DNA of 6,528 bases from Methanobrevibacter sp. (GTDB lineage Archaea; Methanobacteriota; Methanobacteria; Methanobacteriales; Methanobacteriaceae), in contig JADLKP010000131.1 of NCBI GenBank assembly GCA_016838945.1, positions 1-6,528 on the forward strand. Reading direction: 5' to 3'. The translations under genes were made by a program, and so were the position numbers. How positions within the stretch are numbered: position 1 is the stretch's first letter; each line of letters opens with the position of its first letter. Under the pieces are notes generated by a model. It made no database searches. It saw only the letters and a list, made by a program, of their open reading frames with translations, and was not told the origin of the DNA. Below, piece by piece: positions 1-5,695 of the stretch.

Positions 1-98
1 AAAATCTAAAAAGTTAAATATATTATAAAATAAACTAAAACATAATATAATTTTTATAAAAAAAATTGATTGATGAAAATAAATTTTTAAGTGATATT
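1..98 (+). promoter_or_regulatory. AT-rich promoter region upstream of galE
   Basis: This stretch is almost entirely A and T. TATA-like candidates are TTAAATATATTA at about 14-25 and CATAATATAA at 41-50, each with A-rich bases nearby that could act as a BRE. Either could drive galE with a leader of a few tens of bases. I cannot choose between them, because in DNA this AT-rich TATA-like strings arise by chance. The upstream gene lies outside the window, so transcription from further upstream is also possible. Confidence 0.35.
91..95 (+). promoter_or_regulatory. Shine-Dalgarno GTGAT that supports the galE start at 99
   Basis: GTGAT matches part of AGGTGATCC, the complement of the usual archaeal 16S rRNA 3' end. 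It lies 3 bases before ATG 99, the right distance for this part of the anti-SD pairing. It favours ATG 99 over the in-frame TTG at 66, which has no comparable site. Confidence 0.5.
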
Positions 99-1073
99 AT
101 GATTTTGGTAACTGGTGGAGCAGGATATATTGGCGCCCATGTCAACAAATTACTTAATAATTCAGGTTATGGAACAATAGTATTGGATAATTTATCCAAA
201 GGCCACAAATCTGCAGTTAAATGGGGGCAGTTTATAAATGCAGATTTAAGTGACACAGATAAAATGAGAGAAATATTCGGAGATAATGAAATTGAAGCTG
301 TTATGCATTTTGCGGCTTTTTCTTCAGTTGCAGAGTCTGTGGAAGAGCCTGAAAAATATTTTAAAAACAATTTTGAAAACACTTTGAATCTTCTCCAAGT
401 GATGAAAGAGTTTAGAGTAAGGAAATTCATCTTCTCATCAACCGCTGCATTATATGGAATTCCAAAATCCATTCCAATCAGTGAAGGCAATGAATTGAAA
501 CCGATCAACCCTTATGGGGAATCAAAGCTTATGGTTGAGAACCTATTGAAGGATGAATCTGATTTCGGTGATTTGAAGTATGTTTCCCTTAGATACTTTA
601 ATGCGGCAGGTGCAGATTTGGATTGTGAAATAGGTGAAGACCATAATCCTGAATCTCATTTGATTCCATTGGTTTTGGATGCAGCTATTGGAAGAAGGGA
701 CAGCATTTCCATTTTTGGAGATGATTACAGCACTCCAGATGGAACCTGCATTAGGGATTATATTCATGTTAATGATTTGGCTGATGCTCACTTGAAGGCA
801 TTGCAATATTTGGAAGAGCCATTTAATGACAGCAATATTTTTAATTTAGGAAATGGCAGCGGATTTTCTGTTAAGGAAGTTATTGACACTTGCAAAAAGG
901 TTACAGGTGTCGATTTTGAAGTTAAGATTGAAGGAAGACGTCCTGGAGATCCTGATATTTTAATCGCAGATTCCAAAAAGGCAGAAGAGATCTTAAAATG
1001 GAAACCAGAAATAAGCGAATTGGAAGATATAGTTGAATCCGCTTGGAAATGGCATAAGAAGATTCACAGTTAA
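99..1073 (+). CDS. galE: UDP-glucose 4-epimerase (GalE), SDR family
   Basis: Cytosolic NAD-dependent enzyme that interconverts UDP-glucose and UDP-galactose, and in many relatives UDP-GlcNAc and UDP-GalNAc. The product is 324 residues, close to the usual length. It opens directly with MILVTGGAGYIG, the Rossmann GxxGxxG at residues 6-12, which is why ATG 99 is chosen over TTG 66. The catalytic SDR set is visible: Thr115 in FSSTAALYG (the Ser124 position of E. coli GalE), and Tyr139 and Lys143 in YGESK. Other family blocks are RYFNAAGA (about 165-172), RDYIHVNDLADAH (about 219-231), NLGNGSGFSV (about 249-258) and GRRPGDPD (about 279-286). The residue equivalent to E. coli Tyr299 appears to be Leu288, so a wider pocket accepting N-acetylated sugars is plausible. 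In Methanobacteriales such activity would feed pseudomurein, which contains galactosamine-derived units; that role is inferred. The acidic coiled-coil gene follows after 43 bases. Confidence 0.92.
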   Translation: MILVTGGAGYIGAHVNKLLNNSGYGTIVLDNLSKGHKSAVKWGQFINADLSDTDKMREIFGDNEIEAVMHFAAFSSVAESVEEPEKYFKNNFENTLNLLQVMKEFRVRKFIFSSTAALYGIPKSIPISEGNELKPINPYGESKLMVENLLKDESDFGDLKYVSLRYFNAAGADLDCEIGEDHNPESHLIPLVLDAAIGRRDSISIFGDDYSTPDGTCIRDYIHVNDLADAHLKALQYLEEPFNDSNIFNLGNGSGFSVKEVIDTCKKVTGVDFEVKIEGRRPGDPDILIADSKKAEEILKWKPEISELEDIVESAWKWHKKIHS

Positions 1074-1116
1074 TTTTTATTTTAATTTTATATGGCTTTA
1101 GAATGGAGGTCTTAGA
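1074..1116 (+). promoter_or_regulatory. Short T-rich gap with strong Shine-Dalgarno GGAGGT
   Basis: The first 17 bases after the galE stop are T-rich (TTTTTATTTTAATTTTA), which could act as a weak archaeal terminator. TTTTATATGG around 1086-1095 resembles a TATA box, but it lies so close to the gene that it would give an almost leaderless message. GGAGGT at 1105-1110, 6 bases before ATG 1117, is a near-perfect ribosome-binding site and fixes the next start. Read-through from galE is therefore likely but not proven. Confidence 0.5.
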
Positions 1117-2541
1117 ATGGATAATGACTTTGGAGAAAATGATTATGGCTTTAATGAATATGGAAATGATTTCTCAAATGAATTAAATTCTGATTCTAAA
1201 CTAGTTGATATTAGGATTATCTTAACTAATTCAGATTATTTGGAGTTCATTTCTAAAGCGGTAAGCAATTTTGATTTATCCAATTTCAATGTAAATATCT
1301 CTTCCATCATTCCGACAAGAGATATTGGAATAGCTAAAAATACAATCGTTGGAGCTGATTTGGTATTGATTGCTGCCGAATCCAATGCTGAAGGCCATAA
1401 GTTATATCAAAGTCTTAAGAATGCTTTGAAAAATGACTTGAATCTCATTGAATATCTAAAGCTTCCTTCACTTGAGGAATTGAATGATTATGAATATGAT
1501 TATAATGATGAAAATATCTTTGAGGATGAAATAGCCAACTCCATTATCCGTGGAGGATTATACAGCATTTCCAACTTATCCTCTATCAACAATTCCAAAA
1601 GAAAATATATGGAAGTGAAGAAGGATTTCGAAGAGGAATCCATAAAGCATGAAAAGACAAGCAAGGAAAATGATCTTTTAATCAAGGAATCCAATGCAGT
1701 AAGGGAAAGAAATGAAAAACTGGTTGAAGAGGTCAAAATCCTTCAAAGAGATTTGGATAAGATCAAATCTGATTATTCAGATTTAAAGTCAAGATTTGAA
1801 GGTATTCACAGCAAGAATTCCCTTGAAGTCTATTCCCTAAATGATTTATGGTATGATCTATTCAAGGAATATCTTTCCCAAGATGTCTATAAGTTCATTT
1901 TGATAAGCACTGATAATTTCAGGCCAAAAAATCTTATGATAGGTCAAGGAGCTATTTGTGCAGAGTCAAAAGAGGATGCTTTTGATTGGCTTAAAATCAT
2001 TAAAACTGCTTTTATATTGGCCGATACAAATAAGCAGGACTTGGATTATAATAACTTTAAAAGCAACTTTAAGTTTGATGACATTGAAGAGTTTGGTGTA
2101 AGTGGATCTGCTAATGATTCAATCAATTCAAATGATGATTCATTATTTGAAGAGTTTCCAAGTTTTGGAATGAATGGTTCCTATAGTTCAGATTCAAGTT
2201 CAGAAGATTCCATTTTCAATAAAGAAGATGGTCTGATTGATTCATCAGATGATGGTTTCATCTATAATGAAAGATTTGAAGGCCATAGCGATGATTCCAA
2301 GAGCCTTGATGATATTTTCAAAGAGAAATTAAATGTCAAGGAAAGTGAGGAAAGCATTAATGTCTTCAATCTCAAGTCTCTTAAATCAATAGAAAATGAT
2401 GATGAAGAGGAAGAGGATTCCCTTGATGATGAGATAAATCGTTATATTGAAGAGGATGATGAAGAAGACTATGATTATGAAGATGAAGACACTGAAGAGG
2501 AATCTGAGGATTATTCTCCATTTTCTAACTTTTGGAGTTAA
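1117..2541 (+). CDS. Acidic coiled-coil protein of unknown function
   Basis: I do not recognise a named family. The 474-residue product has five visible parts. Residues 1-27 are an acidic, Asn/Gly-rich tail with FG and YG dipeptides. Residues about 28-115 look like a small alpha/beta domain, with strands VDIRIIL and ADLVLIAA flanking helical segments. Residues about 158-230 are highly charged with heptad-like spacing and should form a coiled coil. Residues about 235-305 look like a second alpha/beta domain (YKFILIS, MIGQGAIC, then a helix WLKIIKTAFIL). Residues about 306-474 are Ser/Asp/Glu-rich and probably disordered; positions 427-465 contain 27 acidic residues out of 39 and one basic residue. 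There is no signal peptide or membrane segment, so the protein is predicted cytosolic. The start is secured by GGAGGT 6 bases upstream. It may be co-transcribed with galE; the link to purF downstream is only positional. From memory, a gene of uncertain function lies near purF in other Methanobacteriales, which I cannot verify. A scaffold or adaptor role is a guess from architecture only. Confidence 0.85.
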   Translation: MDNDFGENDYGFNEYGNDFSNELNSDSKLVDIRIILTNSDYLEFISKAVSNFDLSNFNVNISSIIPTRDIGIAKNTIVGADLVLIAAESNAEGHKLYQSLKNALKNDLNLIEYLKLPSLEELNDYEYDYNDENIFEDEIANSIIRGGLYSISNLSSINNSKRKYMEVKKDFEEESIKHEKTSKENDLLIKESNAVRERNEKLVEEVKILQRDLDKIKSDYSDLKSRFEGIHSKNSLEVYSLNDLWYDLFKEYLSQDVYKFILISTDNFRPKNLMIGQGAICAESKEDAFDWLKIIKTAFILADTNKQDLDYNNFKSNFKFDDIEEFGVSGSANDSINSNDDSLFEEFPSFGMNGSYSSDSSSEDSIFNKEDGLIDSSDDGFIYNERFEGHSDDSKSLDDIFKEKLNVKESEESINVFNLKSLKSIENDDEEEEDSLDDEINRYIEEDDEEDYDYEDEDTEEESEDYSPFSNFWS

Positions 2542-2583
2542 TCACTTCTGATTTTTATTTTTTGACCTTCTTTTCTTATTTTT

Positions 2584-2627
2584 TTAAAATTTCCAAAAAA
2601 TTTTAACTTTTCTAACTTATTTTTTTT
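2584..2627 (+). terminator. Stem-loop plus T-tracts after the acidic protein gene
   Basis: TTAAAATTT (2584-2592) and AAATTTTAA (2598-2606) form a perfect 9-bp inverted repeat with a 5-base loop. T-rich sequence follows, ending in an 8-T run at 2620-2627. Further T-tracts precede it at 2552-2556 and 2558-2563. Archaeal termination mainly needs the oligo-T runs, and the all-AT stem would be weak, so the T-tracts are probably the working part. Confidence 0.5.
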
Positions 2628-2662
2628 ACTAATTTCCTTTTAATATTTTCACTAAAAAGATT

Positions 2663-2692
2663 ATTATAAATATTAGAAAAATTATAAATATT
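2663..2692 (+). repeat. Duplicated 12-base TATA-like element
   Basis: ATTATAAATATT occurs perfectly at 2663-2674 and again at 2681-2692, an 18-base period. Each copy contains TTATAAATA, which resembles an archaeal TATA box, and the second is preceded by AGAAAA, a possible BRE. They could be two alternative promoters for purF or a paired protein-binding site. With the second copy as TATA box, transcription would begin near 2710-2715. Confidence 0.5.
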
Positions 2693-2707
2693 CATGTATT
2701 ATAATTT

Positions 2708-2732
2708 TAACTTAATTGTTTTATTTAAGTTA
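2708..2732. promoter_or_regulatory. Inverted repeat, candidate operator for purF
   Basis: TAACTTAA (2708-2715) and TTAAGTTA (2725-2732) are perfect reverse complements separated by 9 bases. The dyad sits about 16 bases after the second TATA-like copy, where the transcript would be expected to start, so a bound dimer could block initiation. It could instead form a weak hairpin in the leader RNA. The background is AT-rich, which raises the odds of a chance dyad, although each arm includes one G/C position. Confidence 0.35.
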
Positions 2733-2800
2733 GTTTTAATATTATATTTCAAGAATTATATGAATATTAAAAAAACATTTTATGTCTTAATAGGGTTAAT

Positions 2801-2815
2801 GGAGATTATATATTG
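2801..2815 (+). promoter_or_regulatory. Ribosome-binding site and TTG start of purF
   Basis: GGAGAT at 2801-2806 precedes TTG at 2813 with suitable spacing. No in-frame ATG or GTG lies between the upstream in-frame stop (TAA at 2768-2770) and the CGIVGI motif, so the start must be TTG 2813 or a rarer codon. Confidence 0.7.
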
Positions 2816-4255
2816 AAAGATAAATGTGGTATTGTTGGAATACATTCTAAAGATGGACTAATGGATGTTTCTCACTTAATTTATTATGGTTTATATGCTT
2901 TACAGCATAGAGGACAAGAATCTGCAGGTATAGCTACTCATAACATCAATTATGGGTTGAATTTCCACTGTGGAATGGGATTGGTAACTGATGTCTTTGA
3001 TAATAAGTTAATTAAAGGCTTAGCTGGTAATGTAGGTATCGGTCATGTAAGATACTCCACCACAGGCCAATCAAAAATAGAAAATTCCCAGCCATTCTAT
3101 ACAGAATTGAATGATGGATTCATCGCTATGGCTCACAATGGAGATATTGTAAATTCAGGTTCTTTAAGGAATGATTTAATTAAAAAAGGATACGAATTCA
3201 AATCAGACACTGATTCTGAAGTGGTCTGTTATTTAATCAAAGAGGAATTCAAAAATGAAGATGACATTCTCAAAGTCATTGATAATGTTTCTCAGAAATT
3301 AATCGGTTCCTATTCATTAGTTATTTTAATCAATGATGAATTATATGTCTTAAGAGATCCTATGGCAATGAAACCTCTTATTTTAGGTCAAACCGGAGAT
3401 CATTTTGTAGTTGCATCTGAATCAGTCGCATTTGATGTTATAGATGCAGAAATCATTCGTGATATGGAACCGGGTGAATTGCTATACTTTAAGGACAATA
3501 AGATCAATTCATATATCTTGCCATCTGCTAAAGGTTCCAGAAGAGCACATTGTATGTTTGAATATGTTTACTTTGCTCGTCCAGACAGTGTTATTGATGA
3601 GAAAAGCGTTTACAATGCAAGACTTAGAATTGGAGAAGCATTATATAAAGAAAACCCTATTGAAGCAGATCTAGTTTTACCTGTTCCTGATTCATCCATT
3701 CCTGCAGCTATTGGTTATGCAAGAGCTTCAGGCATTCCTTATGGTGAAGGTCTAATCAAGAACAGATATGTTGGAAGGACATTCATTATGCCTACTCAAG
3801 CAGAACGTGAAATTGCTGTAAGGCTTAAGTTAAATCCATTGAAACATGAACTTGAAGGAAAAAGTGTTGTCGTAATCGATGACAGTATCGTTAGAGGTAC
3901 CACTTCAGAATCTTTAGTCAGAATACTTAAGGCAGCTGGTGCTAAAGAGGTTCATATGTTGATTGGTTGTCCTCCAGTTATCGCTCCATGTTACTATGGT
4001 GTTGCTTTAGCTACCAAGAAGGAATTGATTGCAGCTAATTTGGAAGTTGAGGAAATCAGAAAGCAATTAGGTGCTGAAACCTTAGGTTACATCAGTGTAG
4101 AGGCTCTTATTGAATCTATTGGCATTGATGGAGACGACTTATGTTTAGGATGCATAACTGAAGATTATCCAACTGAAATACCGGAGGATTTGGAAGCCGA
4201 ATCATACTACGATTATTATCAGACCATTAAAGGTCCAACAGATGAAGAAAAATAA
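2813..4255 (+). CDS. purF: Amidophosphoribosyltransferase (PurF), iron-sulfur type
   Basis: Catalyses the committed first step of de novo purine synthesis: PRPP plus glutamine gives 5-phosphoribosylamine. The 480-residue protein has both domains. The N-terminal class II glutamine amidotransferase has the nucleophile Cys5 in CGIVGI, LQHRGQESAGI (30-40), GHVRYSTTG (77-85) and AHNGDI (107-112). The C-terminal phosphoribosyltransferase has the PRPP loop VVVIDDSIVRGTTS at about 352-365. Cys247, Cys393, Cys444 and Cys447 (CLGC) line up with the [4Fe-4S] ligands 236, 382, 437 and 440 of Bacillus subtilis PurF; the spacing from the first to the second is the same (146). The residues MKDK before Cys5 would be a short propeptide that must be removed to free the catalytic amine, as in other iron-sulfur PurF proteins. 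The start is TTG. The gene has its own upstream regulatory region and T-rich sequence after the stop. The C-terminal end is acidic and Tyr-rich. Confidence 0.96.
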   Translation: MKDKCGIVGIHSKDGLMDVSHLIYYGLYALQHRGQESAGIATHNINYGLNFHCGMGLVTDVFDNKLIKGLAGNVGIGHVRYSTTGQSKIENSQPFYTELNDGFIAMAHNGDIVNSGSLRNDLIKKGYEFKSDTDSEVVCYLIKEEFKNEDDILKVIDNVSQKLIGSYSLVILINDELYVLRDPMAMKPLILGQTGDHFVVASESVAFDVIDAEIIRDMEPGELLYFKDNKINSYILPSAKGSRRAHCMFEYVYFARPDSVIDEKSVYNARLRIGEALYKENPIEADLVLPVPDSSIPAAIGYARASGIPYGEGLIKNRYVGRTFIMPTQAEREIAVRLKLNPLKHELEGKSVVVIDDSIVRGTTSESLVRILKAAGAKEVHMLIGCPPVIAPCYYGVALATKKELIAANLEVEEIRKQLGAETLGYISVEALIESIGIDGDDLCLGCITEDYPTEIPEDLEAESYYDYYQTIKGPTDEEK

Positions 4256-4310
4256 TCTTCATCATTTTATTTTTTATTATTAAAGTTTTTATTTTTTTAA
4301 ATTATTATTA
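4256..4310 (+). terminator. T-rich terminator region after purF
   Basis: Immediately after the purF stop the + strand carries several T-tracts (TTTT at 4265-4268, TTTTTT at 4270-4275, TTTTT at 4286-4290 and TTTTTTT at 4292-4298), the usual form of archaeal termination signals. No convincing stem-loop is seen. Confidence 0.5.
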
Positions 4311-4371
4311 AGGTCATTCTTGAATATTTTAGGTTATTTTTGAGTATTTTTAGGTATTTTTTTATATTTGG
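4311..4371. repeat. Imperfect tandem repeat of about 20 bases upstream of the U32 gene
   Basis: Three head-to-tail units each begin with AGGT: 4311-4330, 4331-4350 and about 4352-4371. Units 1 and 2 match at 17 of 20 positions; the differences are at unit positions 5, 9 and 14. Unit 3 is more diverged and merges into the TATA-like box. It may be repeated binding sites for a regulator upstream of the promoter, or a simple slippage product in T-rich DNA. Confidence 0.5.
4358..4368 (+). promoter_or_regulatory. Candidate TATA box for the U32-cfbC pair
   Basis: TTTTTTTATAT around 4357-4367 resembles the archaeal TTTATATA consensus. A start of transcription about 25 bases downstream would fall near 4390, giving a leader of about 35 bases before ATG 4425. 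This also argues against translation from TTG 4368, which would lie upstream of the message. There is no experimental support. Confidence 0.4.
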
Positions 4372-4424
4372 ACATTTTTAAGATTTTTCAAATGTTTTTA
4401 ATAGTTTTTACGAGTTGTTTTTTT

Positions 4425-5684
4425 ATGGTAGAGTTATTGGCCCCTGCAGGAAATTTCATTTCATTAACCAGTGCATTAAAGAATGGTGCTGATGCAGTTT
4501 ATATTGGCTTTGAAGAGCTTAATATGAGGGTTAATGCAAGCAATTTCTCTTTGGAAGACATCAAGAAGGCAAGTGAAATGGTAAAGGAGTATGGGGCTAA
4601 GTTATATGTCTGTACAAATACCATTATGAAGGATAAGGATATTGAAAGGCTTAAGGAACAATTGCCTTACATTAAGGAGTATGGTGCAGATGGAATTATC
4701 CTATCTGACATTGCCTTGATAGATCTTGCAACTGAAAACGGTCTTGAAGCCCATGTAAGCGTTCAGGAGAATACAACTAACTTCTATGCATTAAAGACCT
4801 TGGAAAGATTAGGTGCCAAAAGAGCTATCCTATCAAGGGAATTGTCCTTGGAAGATATTAAGGAAATTACCAAAAAGCTTAAAGAAACAGATTCAACAAT
4901 TGAAACTGAAGTATTCATTCATGGTGCAATGTGTATGGCAATATCCGGCAGATGCTTCTTGAGCTATGGGCTTTATGGAAGAAGTGCAAATTGCGGTGAT
5001 TGTCTCCAGCCTTGCAGAAAGGAATGGAAATTAAGCTTTGAAGAAGATGAAAATGATGATGTCATCAACACTTCCGAATGTGATGATGAATCCTTTATAA
5101 TATCCAATTCATATGATGATTCTTATAGGACAAATTTCTTCTCTCCAAAGGATATGGCTTTGATAGAACATATTCCTGAACTTATAGGTGCAGGGATTGA
5201 TTCATTTAAGATAGAAGGGAGAGCTAGATCTCCAGATTATGTGGCAACAGCAGTTAAGGTCTATAGGGAAGCTATTGATTCATATCAAAATGATCCTGAG
5301 AATTATAAGTACAAACCTCAATGGATGGAAGAGCTGATGAAGGTATTCAATAGAGGTTATGATACTGGATTCTACTTCAATATTCCTTATGAAATCAGTG
5401 AAAACAACCAATCCAAATTCATTAAGAGGGACATTGCTAAGGTTGTAAACTATTACAATAAGATTAAGGTTGCTGAACTTAAGATATGGGATGATTTGGC
5501 TGTTGGCGATGAGATTATGATTCAAGGACCTACTACAGGTTCAATCACTCATGTAATAGATTCTATGCAAATTGATGGAAAAGCTATTGAAAAGGCTATA
5601 AAAGGTTCTAATGTAGCAATAGCTATTGATGAAAAATTAAGGGAAAGTGATTTTGTTTACAAATTGATTCCTAGAGAAGACTGA
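4425..5684 (+). CDS. U32 'peptidase' family iron-sulfur protein
   Basis: The 419-residue protein starts with MVELLAPAGN, the typical opening of U32 proteins, so ATG 4425 is preferred although the frame is open back to TTG 4368; the ribosome-binding site is poor. The U32 signature is complete: EVFIHGAMCMAISGRCFLS at about 162-180. Cys170, Cys177, Cys193 and Cys197 (GDCLQPCRK) are the conserved cysteines that can hold a [4Fe-4S] cluster. FSPKDM (239-244) and FKIEGRARSPDYV (261-273) are further family blocks. The C-terminal part (about 330-415) looks like the beta-rich domain found in longer members. The family was first called collagenase-like protease, but characterised relatives such as TrhP (YegQ), RlhA and UbiU/UbiV are oxygen-independent hydroxylases of tRNA, 23S rRNA or quinone precursors. 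RNA modification is thus the more likely role here, but the substrate cannot be told. It carries an acidic insert at about 204-238. It is followed after 11 bases by the cfbC-like gene, so the two are almost certainly one operon. Confidence 0.9.
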   Translation: MVELLAPAGNFISLTSALKNGADAVYIGFEELNMRVNASNFSLEDIKKASEMVKEYGAKLYVCTNTIMKDKDIERLKEQLPYIKEYGADGIILSDIALIDLATENGLEAHVSVQENTTNFYALKTLERLGAKRAILSRELSLEDIKEITKKLKETDSTIETEVFIHGAMCMAISGRCFLSYGLYGRSANCGDCLQPCRKEWKLSFEEDENDDVINTSECDDESFIISNSYDDSYRTNFFSPKDMALIEHIPELIGAGIDSFKIEGRARSPDYVATAVKVYREAIDSYQNDPENYKYKPQWMEELMKVFNRGYDTGFYFNIPYEISENNQSKFIKRDIAKVVNYYNKIKVAELKIWDDLAVGDEIMIQGPTTGSITHVIDSMQIDGKAIEKAIKGSNVAIAIDEKLRESDFVYKLIPRED

Positions 5685-5686
5685 TT

Positions 5687-5690
5687 GGTG
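5687..5690 (+). promoter_or_regulatory. Ribosome-binding site for the cfbC-like gene
   Basis: GGTG lies between the U32 stop (TGA 5682-5684) and ATG 5696, with a 5-base spacer. It matches the GGTGAT part of the archaeal Shine-Dalgarno and supports this start and coupled translation with the U32 gene. Confidence 0.6.
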
Positions 5691-5695
5691 TAAAG

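Larger units (their letters stand above)
2542..2812 (+). promoter_or_regulatory. Intergenic region before purF (271 bases): terminator, promoter and possible operator
   Basis: No gene is seen here on either strand. The first part (2551-2640) is T-rich on the + strand and carries a stem-loop, suiting termination of the upstream gene. The middle (2660-2735) has a duplicated TATA-like element and an inverted repeat, suiting a promoter with an operator. The last part holds a second TATA-like stretch (TTTTAATATTATAT, about 2733-2748) and the purF ribosome-binding site. The length and structure suggest purF is separately transcribed. Confidence 0.55.

Noticed and set aside
66..98. Eleven-residue N-terminal extension of GalE from TTG 66
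   Set aside because: GalE proteins start at MILVTGGAGYIG; ATG 99 has a Shine-Dalgarno match at the right distance and the extension is AT-rich without homology to the family.
167..976. Open frames on the minus strand across galE
   Set aside because: They are antisense to a clearly conserved gene, lack ribosome-binding sites and show no recognisable domain.
1500..1736. Minus-strand open frame within the coiled-coil gene
   Set aside because: Its Ser/Phe/Leu-rich product is the expected reverse-complement shadow of a Glu/Lys-rich coiled coil.
2542..2812. Riboswitch or small RNA gene in the purF leader
   Set aside because: The region is almost all A and T with no GC-rich paired stems; only the short dyad and the stem-loop listed are visible, which is not enough for a purine riboswitch or structured RNA.
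3444..3674. Alternative-frame + strand open frame inside purF
   Set aside because: It overlaps the conserved PurF frame, has no ribosome-binding site and no family resemblance.
4368..4424. Hydrophobic N-terminal extension of the U32 protein (from TTG 4368), resembling a signal or lipoprotein leader
   Set aside because: Known U32 proteins are cytosolic and begin at the MVELLAPAGN position; the extension is coded by T-rich noncoding-like DNA, overlaps the TATA-like box, and has no ribosome-binding site.
5280..5525. Minus-strand open frame within the U32 gene
   Set aside because: It is antisense to conserved coding sequence, with no start signal or domain.
4425..5684. Secreted collagenase or virulence protease
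   Set aside because: The U32 name is historical; there is no signal peptide at the chosen start, and the cysteine motif fits an iron-sulfur enzyme related to RNA or quinone hydroxylases.
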